In this document: piece by piece, positions 7,420 through 16,249 of the stretch | Layout: each line of letters starts with the position of its first letter | Numbering within the stretch: position 1 is the first letter of the stretch | Origin: Aneurinibacillus aneurinilyticus ATCC 12856 | Lineage (GTDB): Bacteria; Bacillota; Bacilli; Aneurinibacillales; Aneurinibacillaceae | DNA: 64,000 bases | Assembly (NCBI RefSeq): GCF_000466385.1 | Contig: NZ_KE952693.1 | Coordinates: 1-64,000 of the forward strand | Direction of reading: 5' to 3' | Notes under the pieces: model-generated | Seen by the model: the letters and a program-made list of their open reading frames with translations, nothing else | Told to the model about the DNA's origin: nothing | The model's database searches: none | Translations under genes and position numbers: made by a program

Positions 7420-7770
7420 ATGCCAGATGTAAAAACAGCGCAGCAAATTGCAGAATCACAATACGCCTTTGGCATTCTTTTCGTCGTTCTTTTTCTTGTC
7501 TCCATTACTGCCGTAGCCTTTATTTTTAAGGATTTAAAACGGGAGAATAAGGAAAGGGAACAGGAGCTGAAGGACCTTATTGCCGAGCAAAAGCAGGAAA
7601 GCAAAGAGCGTGAGGCTAAGCTGATGGCCCATCTTGAGAGAACAAATGAAAGCTACGAACGAACATCAGAAACTTTGGAGAAGATTCAGCATGGACTGGC
7701 TACATTGGAGGCCAATGTGAAGGATGTCTGGGTTGAAATCAAATATTTGAAACGGGGGACGGAGCAGTGA
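7420..7770 (+). CDS. BhlA/UviB family holin-like protein
   Basis: The chosen ATG at 7420 follows AAGGAGG at 8 bp; an in-frame TTG at 7354 lies inside the cwlJ terminator and is rejected. The 116-residue product has one membrane segment (FGILFVVLFLVSITAVAFIF, residues 15-34) and then a long charged coiled coil (KRENKEREQELKDLI). This layout is that of BhlA/UviB small holin-like proteins. It overlaps the amidase gene by 4 bp, giving a lysis cassette. It probably permeabilises the membrane or helps release the amidase. Confidence 0.75.
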   Translation: MPDVKTAQQIAESQYAFGILFVVLFLVSITAVAFIFKDLKRENKEREQELKDLIAEQKQESKEREAKLMAHLERTNESYERTSETLEKIQHGLATLEANVKDVWVEIKYLKRGTEQ

Positions 7771-8540
7771 GTAAAGTGGTAGTTATCGATCCCGGACATG
7801 GGCTTCCCGACCCGGGAGCCTGCGGAAACGGTTTACAGGAGCATGAGCGCGCCTTTTGCCTGGCGCAGTTAGTACAGAATGTGCTGACCCGCCATGGAGT
7901 AGCCGTTTTTCTCACCCGGAACAGTGAACGCTCATTATCGAATGCGACGAATCTGAAAACAAATAAAAACGAAGACCTGGCAGCGCGCCAGCGATTCAGC
8001 AACAGCAAAACTACAGATTTCTTCCTTTCCTTGCATATGAATGCTAGCAACGATCCGACAGCAAACGGGTATGAAACGCTTTGTTATTCGCAGAATGGTC
8101 AGATTGAGGTGCTGCATACCGCAGTGAAGGCATTCCTGCAGCAGCATGGATTAAAGGATCGGGGCATTAAAATACGAACCAATCTGGCAGTCCTGAAGGT
8201 CAGGGCCAAGGCAGCCTTGCTTGAGTGCTTTTTCATAACGAATCCGAAGGAAGCAGCATTGATGAGCGATGCTGCTTTTTTGCTTGATTTGGCGGAAGCC
8301 ATTGGTAAGGGTGTATTAGCAGCGATCGGTATTGCCTACGTACCAGTAAAAAAGCCAGCAGCGCCACAGCCTATTCAACCGAAGGAGGAGCAGTTGATGA
8401 AAACGGAAGATGCCAACAAAATTATCCGTATCCTACAGGATAGATGGAACATGGCAACATGTCAGGACGAAAAGAAGGAAATAGGTCGGCTTGCAGATGA
8501 GGTGCGCGTGGCGGCCGGGATGAAGAAGGTGAACAGCTAA
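7767..8540 (+). CDS. N-acetylmuramoyl-L-alanine amidase, phage endolysin
   Basis: The 257-residue protein starts at GTG overlapping the holin-like gene. Residues 1-190 are an Amidase_3 domain: VVVIDPGHGLPDPGA (zinc His), QEHERAF (zinc Glu), LSLHMNAS (zinc His) and LLECFFITNPKEA (catalytic Glu). Residues 195-257 are a proline-rich linker and a short helical C-terminus, possibly the wall-binding part. It cleaves the peptide from N-acetylmuramic acid in peptidoglycan. It has no signal peptide, so exit depends on the flanking holins. Confidence 0.9.
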   Translation: MSKVVVIDPGHGLPDPGACGNGLQEHERAFCLAQLVQNVLTRHGVAVFLTRNSERSLSNATNLKTNKNEDLAARQRFSNSKTTDFFLSLHMNASNDPTANGYETLCYSQNGQIEVLHTAVKAFLQQHGLKDRGIKIRTNLAVLKVRAKAALLECFFITNPKEAALMSDAAFLLDLAEAIGKGVLAAIGIAYVPVKKPAAPQPIQPKEEQLMKTEDANKIIRILQDRWNMATCQDEKKEIGRLADEVRVAAGMKKVNS

Positions 8541-8725
8541 TGAAAGAACGATTGAAAGACCCGTTCCTGTGGGCCGGTTTTAGCGGATTGCTGTATCAGG
8601 TTTTGAGTATAAAAGGGATCGTTGTCCCACAAGGCCTGTGGGATGTCGGACTGGATCTTGTTAGTTATACCGTTATCGGCGTTGGCATAGTATCGGGGTA
8701 TACCGGGAATGCGAAGAAGGAATAA
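8540..8725 (+). CDS. Small phage holin
   Basis: A 61-residue protein whose ATG overlaps the amidase stop. It contains two predicted hydrophobic segments (FLWAGFSGLLYQVL and LVSYTVIGVGIVSGY) separated by a short loop, and a lysine-rich C-terminus (NAKKE). This is the plan of the phi LC3 / small class II phage holins. It is the last gene before a strong terminator, marking the end of the lysis operon and probably the right part of the element. Confidence 0.75.
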   Translation: MKERLKDPFLWAGFSGLLYQVLSIKGIVVPQGLWDVGLDLVSYTVIGVGIVSGYTGNAKKE

Positions 8726-8731
8726 ATGATG

Positions 8732-8763
8732 AAGCCCCGCAGTCCAATTGGATGGCGGGGCTT
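8732..8763 (+). terminator. Intrinsic terminator of the lysis operon
   Basis: AAGCCCCGC and GCGGGGCTT form a 9-bp perfect stem with a 14-base loop, followed by only a short T stretch. It lies between the last phage gene and the oppositely oriented glycosyltransferase and may act in both directions. Confidence 0.75.
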
Positions 8764-8780
8764 TACTATGCGTCTGATAA

Positions 8781-10133
8781 CTACTTCCATACCCTTTGTA
8801 ACTTAAACATTTCCTGTATATATCCATATGTTGAAACAGGTGACATAATCATTTGATAAAAAAGAACGAACAGAAGAAAACCAAGGAAGTTTTTGCGGAC
8901 CCGTAAATTCAACGGCTTAAAAACATATTTCTTTTGAAAGAAATAAAGTAGGCTATAGCTAATTAAGGTAAGCGGCAAAACAAGCAAGGTCATGGGTCCA
9001 ACAACCCAATAATGACCAAAACATGCGAGAATAAGTCCGGGAATCCAGAAGAATGTGTAGGTGAAATCCAGATAAGGCATAAGCAAATTAATAAAGGTTA
9101 AGTATTTTGTGTATACCTGGGATTGTTCCCACGGTTTAATCTCCCTGAGTCCCTCAATCATTCCCCTGGCCCAGCGGGAGCGCTGACGAACAAAGTGTTT
9201 GAAGCGAACAGGCACTTCTGTAAAAGCGACTGCCAAAGGCTCAAAATAAACCTTCCATCCCTTTTGTAACAGCCTCCAGGTTAGAACAATATCTTCGCCA
9301 ATGGCATCAGGCCATCCCCCTATTTCCTTGATGCACGAGGTTTTGTATAAGCTATACGCTCCCTGTGCTACAAGTGTTCCCTGATATAAGCCTTGCAGCC
9401 TTTTAATAGAAGCGATGCCCAGGAAATAGTCCCATTCCTGTATTTTAGCCCATATATTTTCCCGACTGTTCTTGGTAAGAATAGAGCCTGCTACTGCACA
9501 TATATTCTCAGGGCTGCTTTTAATCCGGGCTACAAGATAACGAATTGCTGAGGGATGCAACAATGTGTCTGCGTCCAGTGTAATTACATACGGAGTAGTG
9601 ACATGCTGTAGTCCTTTATTTAAAGCATGGAACTTTCCGGGATTATCTTCATAAATAATGTCAATATTCAGGTCTAACTCTTGTTTTGCCTTGAGAACTT
9701 CCGAAACTGTATTATCAGTTGAACGGTTATTAATAATAATTGTATTGATTTTACCTTGATAGTCTTGAACCGAAAGGTATTTTAGCGTGTTAAATATTCT
9801 TTCCTCTTCATTGTAAGCGGCTATGAGAACCGTTATCGGATCGTTCGGAAATTCATTTTTGAACGGTGGCTGTCGGTCAAGGGCCAGACTCGCAACCAGA
9901 AAAGCGCTCATATATCCTGGAACATATGCAATTCCCATAATAATTAACAGGGCTGCAGGAAACGAAATAATGTGTGATAAATCCTTGAGCCAGGGTGTCG
10001 ACATATAAATGGAAAAACCCATCCATAAAAAGGCGATAGAATGACTAAGCCAAAATTTCGTTATTACAGGAATGTACATTTTCCTTTTCTTTGTTTTAGT
10101 ATTTGTATTAAGCGGATTAAGATTTGGAAACAC
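8781..10133 (-). CDS. Membrane glycosyltransferase family 2 (HasA/IcaA-like)
   Basis: I choose GTG 10133 because GAGGAG lies 7 bp upstream; the ATG at 10148 has no Shine-Dalgarno. The 450-residue product has two N-terminal membrane segments, a GT-A domain (VLIAAYNEEERI; ITLDADTLL with the DxD metal motif; GEDIVLTW, catalytic Asp; QRSRWARG, the QxxRW motif) and three or four C-terminal membrane segments. This is the processive polysaccharide synthase plan (hyaluronan, poly-GlcNAc, cellulose). It stands alone, without export or modification genes nearby, so the polymer cannot be named. It is not phage-like and begins the host region. Confidence 0.85.
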   Translation of the reverse strand: MFPNLNPLNTNTKTKKRKMYIPVITKFWLSHSIAFLWMGFSIYMSTPWLKDLSHIISFPAALLIIMGIAYVPGYMSAFLVASLALDRQPPFKNEFPNDPITVLIAAYNEEERIFNTLKYLSVQDYQGKINTIIINNRSTDNTVSEVLKAKQELDLNIDIIYEDNPGKFHALNKGLQHVTTPYVITLDADTLLHPSAIRYLVARIKSSPENICAVAGSILTKNSRENIWAKIQEWDYFLGIASIKRLQGLYQGTLVAQGAYSLYKTSCIKEIGGWPDAIGEDIVLTWRLLQKGWKVYFEPLAVAFTEVPVRFKHFVRQRSRWARGMIEGLREIKPWEQSQVYTKYLTFINLLMPYLDFTYTFFWIPGLILACFGHYWVVGPMTLLVLPLTLISYSLLYFFQKKYVFKPLNLRVRKNFLGFLLFVLFYQMIMSPVSTYGYIQEMFKLQRVWK

Positions 10134-10356
10134 TGTACCACTCCTCATGTTCCAGGTAAATTCTTTCTTTAATTTTTATATTATATATAGAAATAAGTAA
10201 ACAGTATTACAATTAACAATTAATTATGCATTTGTGGCAGTAGCCAGTCAGGCTTAGCTGATTGACGAATTGTACCTCTTCTTTCTGTTCGATTTTGGCG
10301 AAAATAAAAGAAAGATATACTCATAATAACTTACTTTAGCAGAAAAGGAGCCTTAT

Positions 10357-11031
10357 ATGCTGAAAATATTAATTGTTGAAGATGATAAAACGATTAGGGA
10401 TGTGCTAAAGGAAAACGTAGAAAAATGGGGTTTCGACGGCTTTTGTGAAGAAGATTTCAGCGACGTCTTCGCTACGTTTGTGCAGTATAAACCAGATTTA
10501 GTTTTACTCGATATCAATCTGCCTTTTTATGACGGGTTTTATTGGTGTAATAAAATAAGGGAAGTATCGAAAGTTCCGATCGTATTTATTTCCTCACGGG
10601 ACACAAGAATGGACATTGTGATGGCGATGAACATGGGAGGCGACGACTTTATTCAAAAGCCTTTTTATATTGATGTTGTCATGGCAAAAATCAATGCTCT
10701 TCTGCGCAGAACCTACTCGTATACGAATATGGAATCGAATGTGATTGAGCATGATGGGATCGTGTTAAATTTGCAGGAGGGCAATTTTCGGTGTGGAGAG
10801 GAAAAAATCGAATTAACCAAGAACGAATTCAAAATTCTTTATCTTCTACTGAAGAACAACGGAAACATTGTGAGCAGGGATAAAATCATGAGAAATCTTT
10901 GGGAAGACGAGAGTTTTGTGGACGATAATACGCTAACCGTAAATATCGCTAGGCTGCGCAAGAAGCTAAAGGATGTAGGCAAGGATGACTTCATCAAAAC
11001 AAAAAAAGGACAAGGATATATTATTATATGA
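10357..11031 (+). CDS. OmpR-type response regulator, BceR-like
   Basis: A 224-residue regulator with a receiver domain (acidic ED at 8-10, phosphoacceptor Asp52 in LLDINLP, Lys101 in IQKP) and a winged-helix Trans_reg_C domain from about 125 (LTKNEFKILYLLL, VDDNTLTVNIARLRKKL). AAAAGGAGCC precedes the ATG. It overlaps the kinase gene by 4 bp and is followed by a BceAB-type transporter, the usual setting of regulators that sense peptide antibiotics through transporter flux. Targets are probably the bceAB promoter and perhaps the DUF418 gene (see the shared box). Confidence 0.9.
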   Translation: MLKILIVEDDKTIRDVLKENVEKWGFDGFCEEDFSDVFATFVQYKPDLVLLDINLPFYDGFYWCNKIREVSKVPIVFISSRDTRMDIVMAMNMGGDDFIQKPFYIDVVMAKINALLRRTYSYTNMESNVIEHDGIVLNLQEGNFRCGEEKIELTKNEFKILYLLLKNNGNIVSRDKIMRNLWEDESFVDDNTLTVNIARLRKKLKDVGKDDFIKTKKGQGYIII

Positions 11032-12056
11032 AACCATCCACTTACATAAAGGACAGAAAATATCTCATCATATTTTATTTTATTCTTATGGCCTTTATCT
11101 CTTCTGTGATGTATTTGGACGGAACGGTGAACATTAGTGCAGATAATATTATATACATAAACGCCGTGTCCGTTGTTTTCTTTTGCCTGTATTTGACCTG
11201 GGATTTTTTATATCAGCGGAATTTCTACACGATTATTCATGAAATAATCACAAGCCGGCAGGAAGATTTTATTTCGGCTCTACCGGAAGCGAACACGAAT
11301 GAACAGCAGGTTTTTATCCTGTTGTTGAAGCAAGTATACGAACAGCAGAATGCCCGGATTGAAGCGTTGCATGAGAGGAAGAGAGAGGATCGGGATTTCT
11401 TTATTACATGGATACACGAGATAAAGACGCCGATTGCGGCAAGCAGGTTAATCATTGATAACAGCATTGGCAAGCCGATGGATGAAGTGCTGGATAAGCT
11501 TGAAGATGAATTGGACAAAATCGACGGATTTGTCGAGCAGGTATTGTACTATTCAAGAACGGATTCGTTTATGAAAGATTACGTGATTAGCGAATGCAAC
11601 CTGGAAAAAGTAGTAAAAGAAAGCGTGAAAAAGCAAGCGAAAATGTTTATTGGTAAAAGAATAAAGTGTGAAATGGCCGATTTGGATATGGAAATACTTA
11701 GCGATAAGAAATGGCTGGGCTTCATTATCGATCAAATTCTGTCCAATTCCTTAAAGTATACAGATCAAGGGGGAGCCATAACGATTACAGGCTATGAAAA
11801 TGAGAAAGAGAAAATGCTTGTTATCGAAGACAATGGGGTGGGAATCAAAGCTGAAGACATTGCTCGCGTATTCGAAAAAGGATTCACGGGATACAGCGGA
11901 CGTGTATATGCGAAATCCACCGGATTTGGTCTATATTTGGCGAGAACATTAGCTATAAAGCTGGGCCATACGATAAGCGTCGAATCGGAAGAAGGGCAAT
12001 ATACGAAGCTGATGATTCATTTTCCGAAACCGTTGAGTTATTTTGATGTGACATAA
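11028..12056 (+). CDS. Intramembrane-sensing histidine kinase, BceS-like
   Basis: The 342-residue protein has two close membrane helices (residues 13-30 and 42-61) with a very short external loop, so it lacks a sensor domain. The H-box is WIHEIKTPIAASRL (His130), the N-box SNSLKYTDQGG, and the G-boxes EDNGVGIK and TGFGLYLAR. This is the BceS architecture, in which the kinase receives its signal from the BceAB transporter. The neighbouring genes are the cognate regulator and transporter. Confidence 0.9.
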   Translation: MKPSTYIKDRKYLIIFYFILMAFISSVMYLDGTVNISADNIIYINAVSVVFFCLYLTWDFLYQRNFYTIIHEIITSRQEDFISALPEANTNEQQVFILLLKQVYEQQNARIEALHERKREDRDFFITWIHEIKTPIAASRLIIDNSIGKPMDEVLDKLEDELDKIDGFVEQVLYYSRTDSFMKDYVISECNLEKVVKESVKKQAKMFIGKRIKCEMADLDMEILSDKKWLGFIIDQILSNSLKYTDQGGAITITGYENEKEKMLVIEDNGVGIKAEDIARVFEKGFTGYSGRVYAKSTGFGLYLARTLAIKLGHTISVESEEGQYTKLMIHFPKPLSYFDVT

Positions 12057-12076
12057 ATGTAAGAATGGGGCTGGGC

Positions 12077-12110
12077 TTTGTAAGGTTGAACAATGGAATG
12101 GTATATGGGC
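12077..12110 (+). promoter_or_regulatory. Upstream box before bceA, shared with the DUF418 gene
   Basis: The segment contains TTTGTAAG (12077-12084), CAATGG (12091-12096) and GTATATG (12101-12107). On the opposite strand upstream of the DUF418 gene (16146 down to about 16110) the same elements occur in the same order and at almost the same spacing. A further TTACA...TGTAA pair lies at 12116-12133. It is probably a regulator site plus promoter for bceAB; which part binds the regulator is not known. Confidence 0.45.
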
Positions 12111-12234
12111 TTTTCTTACAATAGAATGTGTAATCGGCGTGGTTGGAGATTTTCTTGTAGGCAGCAGACCGTTGTGTTCCTGATGCCTAAAGCAGACCCG
12201 CGTAACGAATACTAATCATGTGGAGGGAAGCCGA

Positions 12235-13002
12235 ATGAAAAACGTATTATATGCAAAGAAAATAAAGAAAATATATGGCTCAAGAGGCAATGTGTATACC
12301 GCACTTCAGGAGATTGATTTGCAAATAAAGGAAGGCGAATTTGTCGGTATTATGGGACCTTCCGGTGCGGGGAAGACCACACTCTTAAATATTTTATCGA
12401 CGATTGATCAGCCGTCCTCGGGAGAAATTATGATTGATGGCAGCGATGTCGTGAAAATGAGCGAGGACGAGCTATCTTCCTTTAGAAGGGAACGGCTCGG
12501 TTTTATTTTTCAGGATTATAACCTATTAGACACGCTTACGGTAAAGGAAAACATAGCGCTTCCGCTTGCACTGGCAAAGGTGAGTGCCAGAGACATCGAG
12601 CAAAGAGTAGAGGAAATCGCTAATAAATTCGGCATCAAGGAAATCCTGTCGAAATTTCCGTATCAGATTTCCGGCGGGCAAAAACAAAGAACAGCGGCAT
12701 CAAGAGCTATTATTAGCAAGCCGAGTCTTATTTTTGCGGATGAGCCCACAGGTGCGCTTGATTCAAAATCCGCAACTGAGCTTCTGCAAAGCTTAAGCGG
12801 CTTGAACGAACAGGAGCGGGCTACCATCATGATGGTTACGCATGATGCTTTTGCGGCAAGCTATTGTAAGAGAGTTCTTTTCATAAAGGATGGGGCGATT
12901 TTTACTGAATTAGCAAAAGGTAATCAGTCGCGCAAGGAGTTCTTCGAGAAAATACTGAATGTGCTGTCCGTTCTCGGAGGTGGGAAAAATGACATTATTT
13001 AG
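12235..13002 (+). CDS. Bacitracin/peptide-antibiotic ABC transporter ATPase, BceA-like
   Basis: ATG 12235 has GGAGGGA 7 bp upstream; an earlier in-frame GTG at 12220 overlaps that site. The 255-residue protein has Walker A GPSGAGKTTL, Q-loop FQDYNLL, signature ISGGQKQR, Walker B LIFADEPTGALD and the switch His in MVTHD. It pairs with the large permease that overlaps it by 14 bp. With the upstream RR/HK this is a Bce module, which frees lipid II-cycle intermediates from peptide antibiotics and reports drug load to the kinase. The exact drug cannot be read from the sequence. Confidence 0.92.
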   Translation: MKNVLYAKKIKKIYGSRGNVYTALQEIDLQIKEGEFVGIMGPSGAGKTTLLNILSTIDQPSSGEIMIDGSDVVKMSEDELSSFRRERLGFIFQDYNLLDTLTVKENIALPLALAKVSARDIEQRVEEIANKFGIKEILSKFPYQISGGQKQRTAASRAIISKPSLIFADEPTGALDSKSATELLQSLSGLNEQERATIMMVTHDAFAASYCKRVLFIKDGAIFTELAKGNQSRKEFFEKILNVLSVLGGGKNDII

Positions 13003-14929
13003 TCTTGCCCGAAGAAATGTAAGAAGAAATTTTTATAATTACTTCTTATATTTTGCCTCCATGATTTTCAGTATTGTCATTTACTTTACGTTTGTGTCGC
13101 TCCAGTATAATGAACAGGTGCTGGCTATGGCGGAAAGTTCGATGAAAATCGGGACCGTTTTTAACGGGGCATCGGTCGTTCTCATGATTTTTGTCACCAT
13201 TTTTATTTGGTATTCCAATTCCTTTTTTACACGTAAAAGAAAGAAGGAAGTTGGTCTTTACTCATTGCTTGGCGTACGCAAAAAACAAATCGGCAGAATG
13301 CTATTTTATGAAAACTTTGTGATGGGCTTACTTGCGCTCATGGTAGGGATTTTCATCGGTACGCTGCTCTCCAAGCTATTCGTTATGCTTCTGATGAAGC
13401 TGATGGGATTTCACATTGCGATAGCATTCGCTATTGCACCAAAGGCTATTATTAATACCGTTCTTGTTTTCGCGGTTATTATTTTGTTCACCTCGTTGCA
13501 AGGATATAGGCTCATTTACCGCTTTAAGCTGATTGAGCTCTTCCAGGCGGAGAAAAAAGGGGAAGCCACGCCCAAAGCATCATTTTTTGTGGCTCTGCTG
13601 GCGATTATTTTTATCGGAACCGGGTACTGGATTGCATTGCAAGACATTTCTTCAAACGTTTGGCTTGGTCATTTTACAAGGAATGTTGTGCTTATTTTCT
13701 CCGGCGTTATTATCGGTACGTATTTCTTATTCAATTCGCTCGCTGTATATTTGTTAAAGCTATCAAAGAAAAACAAAAAACGTTACTACAACGGAATGAA
13801 CATGGTAGGTACGTCGCAACTGTTATACAGGATCAGAGGGCATGCCCGTACACTATCCATTATTGCTTTGTTGAGTGCTGTTACGCTATGTGCCATCGGA
13901 ACAAGCTACAGCTTTTATTATAAAAATGAAGGGGAAGCCAAGCATACTCAGCCTTTCAGCTATGCTTATATCTCACAGGATAAACAGGTAGATAAGAAGG
14001 TAAAAGAAACGATTTTACATGCGCCCGGTCATTCCATTATTTCCGATGTTGCTGTTGATGTTGTGAAGGTAAAAGGAAATTTGGACGATTTGGATCGCAT
14101 GATACCGTCCGCATTTTTCTCTGATGAGGACAGGTTGACCTTGCTATCCGAGAGCTCATTCAATCGATTAGCAAAAGAAATGGGAACATCGGATACGGTT
14201 CATGTAGCAGGCATGAATGAAGCTATTGCGATAGACGGAGAATACAGTAAAAGCCTTTCCTCACATTATAAAGGGAAAACGGCCCTATTCGAGACAAAGC
14301 AGGGAACTAAAAAGCTGACATTCACCGACTATAAAACATACTTCATAATAAACGCAAAACTGGCTGGTTTTACCGTAGTCGTAAGTGATGAACTGTTCAA
14401 TGAGGTAAGCAAGACGGAAAATGTTCAAACAATACAAGCATATAATGTGCAGGATGAACAACATACTGAACAACTGACGGAAAAAATCCAGCAGCTTGTT
14501 CCGGAGAAGGCGCAGCTTACTTCATTCTATGCGGCATATAAAGGCGGAATGGAAGCTACAGGTATGCTCATCTTTATGGGCGGATTTCTTGGACTGGTCT
14601 TTCTGCTGGCAACTGGCAGCGTGATTTATTTTAAACAGTTGACTGAGGCGACAGCAGATCGGGAACGTTATATTATTTTACGCAAGATAGGCGTGAAGAA
14701 GAAAGAAATCAAAGCCTCCATCGCCAAGCAAATTTTCTTTGTATTTGCGATGCCTTTGGTGGTAGGAGTTGCCCATAGTTCAGTAGCGCTGTTAGCTTTA
14801 TCGAATCTTGGCGGTTTAGATTTAATGATGCCGGTGTTCATTAGCATGTGTGTTTATACTGTAATTTACATCGTTTATTATTTCTTAACAGTAAGCGCCT
14901 ATAGCAAAATTGTCATGGAACAATCTTAA
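12989..14929 (+). CDS. Peptide-antibiotic ABC transporter permease, BceB-like
   Basis: ATG 12989 follows GGAGGTGG; earlier in-frame codons from 12959 lie inside bceA. The 646-residue product begins MTLFSLARRNVRRNFYNYFLYF, typical of BceB. Two FtsX-like membrane bundles are seen, at residues 15-300 and 525-640, with about 210 hydrophilic residues between membrane segments 7 and 8 forming the large external domain characteristic of BceB. It works with the ATPase just upstream. The gene ends 26 bp before a terminator. Confidence 0.9.
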   Translation: MTLFSLARRNVRRNFYNYFLYFASMIFSIVIYFTFVSLQYNEQVLAMAESSMKIGTVFNGASVVLMIFVTIFIWYSNSFFTRKRKKEVGLYSLLGVRKKQIGRMLFYENFVMGLLALMVGIFIGTLLSKLFVMLLMKLMGFHIAIAFAIAPKAIINTVLVFAVIILFTSLQGYRLIYRFKLIELFQAEKKGEATPKASFFVALLAIIFIGTGYWIALQDISSNVWLGHFTRNVVLIFSGVIIGTYFLFNSLAVYLLKLSKKNKKRYYNGMNMVGTSQLLYRIRGHARTLSIIALLSAVTLCAIGTSYSFYYKNEGEAKHTQPFSYAYISQDKQVDKKVKETILHAPGHSIISDVAVDVVKVKGNLDDLDRMIPSAFFSDEDRLTLLSESSFNRLAKEMGTSDTVHVAGMNEAIAIDGEYSKSLSSHYKGKTALFETKQGTKKLTFTDYKTYFIINAKLAGFTVVVSDELFNEVSKTENVQTIQAYNVQDEQHTEQLTEKIQQLVPEKAQLTSFYAAYKGGMEATGMLIFMGGFLGLVFLLATGSVIYFKQLTEATADRERYIILRKIGVKKKEIKASIAKQIFFVFAMPLVVGVAHSSVALLALSNLGGLDLMMPVFISMCVYTVIYIVYYFLTVSAYSKIVMEQS

Positions 14930-14955
14930 GTCGGATTGTAACAATAATATAAGAA

Positions 14956-14988
14956 TAACACCGGGTAAGAGAGCCCGGTGTTATTTTT
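14956..14988. terminator. Bidirectional terminator between bceB and the DUF418 gene
   Basis: TAACACCGGG (14956-14965) pairs with CCCGGTGTTA (14974-14983), loop of 8 bases, followed by TTTTTAT. The 10-bp perfect stem lies between convergent genes, so it may serve both. Confidence 0.8.
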
Positions 14989-14995
14989 ATTTGTT

Positions 14996-16057
14996 TTATA
15001 CGGTTGGTTTTCCATACGTCATACGGCGCCAGAGCCATTCCAGTGGACCTTGCTTGTAATTCCGTAACCATATGGTGCTAATTACTACTTCGATTGCGTA
15101 AATGACTACCGAGATAATTAGTGCAGGCAGTGGGGAGATGACTTCCAGTGCCATGAAACTGATGATTACTTTCCCTAACAAGGCTTGACCGATATAGTTT
15201 GTGAAAGCCATTTGTCCGACATGTCCAATTGGACGCAAGATGTTTTGTAAGGCTTTATTTTCAAGCAAAGTGAAGAGAGTGGATAAATAAAACAGTGTCA
15301 TCGGGATTGTGCCCAAGCTAATGAATGATTTTTTGTAAAATATAGTTGTATCCGTTTCAGGTTTTGCTGCTATCCACAAAATAACCCCGGAAAAAGCAAT
15401 AAATAAAACAAACGTGATGCCCCGTGTGATTTTAAAAGCGCGCAGATACTGAGATACATTCCGGATGATGCCGGATTTGGCTGCATACAATCCAAGCAGG
15501 AACATGATAATAATAGTAAGGGAATCAGAGGCCATAAAATCAAGCCACGCATATGGTTTGGCTGTAGCTGAAAATAATGTCATGCATACAATCCGTGCCA
15601 CCCAATGAGCCAAAGCGATAAGGCCGGTAGACAATAAAATGGTTTTCGGCTTTAGTTTATAAAAGGGAATCAATATGAAGCCAAAAAGTGCATATACGTG
15701 CAGAATATCGCCCCAAAAGATAAACAAAGCATTAATGATGCCGAACAGCAGCAGGGCTAACAAGCGTCGTACGTATCTCAGGTAATAACGGTCACCCCGT
15801 TCCTCGGCACGCGATACGAAGATATAGAATCCGACGCCGAATAAAAAGGAAAAAATTGAGAAGAATTTTTTCTCAATTAAAGTTTCAATCAGTACATGTA
15901 TGATTCCGTTTATTCCGCTCATATCCGGTTGAGGAGAATTCTCCATCATAATGATGAATGCCGGGACATTGATGAGCAATATGCCAAACAGAGCAATGCC
16001 ACGGATGATATCAAGCGAAACAATCCGTTCTTTTCTGGTAATGGGTTGTGATTTCAT
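14996..16057 (-). CDS. DUF418 family membrane protein (YeiB/YxaH-like)
   Basis: The ATG at 16057 has GGAAGGGC at 8 bp; a longer reading from 16096 has none. The 353-residue protein begins with the acyltransferase-like segment SLDIIRGIALFGILLINVPAF, has about ten membrane segments, and ends with a DUF418 region (GQMAFTNYIGQ, GPLEWLWR). Members are inner-membrane proteins of unclear function, some linked to envelope stress. Its upstream region shares an unusual box with bceA, so control by the same Bce-type regulator is a reasonable inference. Confidence 0.8.
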   Translation of the reverse strand: MKSQPITRKERIVSLDIIRGIALFGILLINVPAFIIMMENSPQPDMSGINGIIHVLIETLIEKKFFSIFSFLFGVGFYIFVSRAEERGDRYYLRYVRRLLALLLFGIINALFIFWGDILHVYALFGFILIPFYKLKPKTILLSTGLIALAHWVARIVCMTLFSATAKPYAWLDFMASDSLTIIIMFLLGLYAAKSGIIRNVSQYLRAFKITRGITFVLFIAFSGVILWIAAKPETDTTIFYKKSFISLGTIPMTLFYLSTLFTLLENKALQNILRPIGHVGQMAFTNYIGQALLGKVIISFMALEVISPLPALIISVVIYAIEVVISTIWLRNYKQGPLEWLWRRMTYGKPTV

Positions 16058-16109
16058 TTTTGCCCTTCCTTTCAATGGTTTGATGTGTGTCCCCAAACAA
16101 ATTATAGGG

Positions 16110-16146
16110 AGGAGGGCGTATATGAACCATTGAACTATCTTACAAA
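16110..16146 (-). promoter_or_regulatory. Upstream box of the DUF418 gene, matching that of bceA
   Basis: Read on the minus strand: TTTGTAAG (16146-16139), then CAATGG and CATATACG. It lies about 50-90 bp before the start codon. A second CTTACAA/TTGTAAG-type half-site is found further upstream at about 16170-16176. The match in order and spacing to 12077-12110 suggests a common regulator. Confidence 0.45.
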
Positions 16147-16196
16147 CCGTATACCATAACTAACAAAATTGTAAGGTACCGCACCAAGAAATAAAG

Positions 16197-16242
16197 AAAG
16201 CCTGACACAGCATCATAGGAACAGCAGATGAGTATCAGGCTT
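16197..16242 (-). terminator. Terminator-like hairpin after bdhA
   Basis: AAAGCCTGACA and TATCAGGCTT form a 9-10 bp stem around a 25-base loop, just downstream of bdhA on the minus strand, followed on that strand by TTTCTTTATTT. A near copy of the stem (GCCTGACA...TGTCAGGC) ends the gene at 17556-18392. Confidence 0.6.
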
Positions 16243-16249
16243 ATTTCGA

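Noticed and set aside
8732-8800. Right attachment site of the prophage
   Set aside because: No integrase or direct repeat of the expected kind can be seen in the window; the element's left end is not included.
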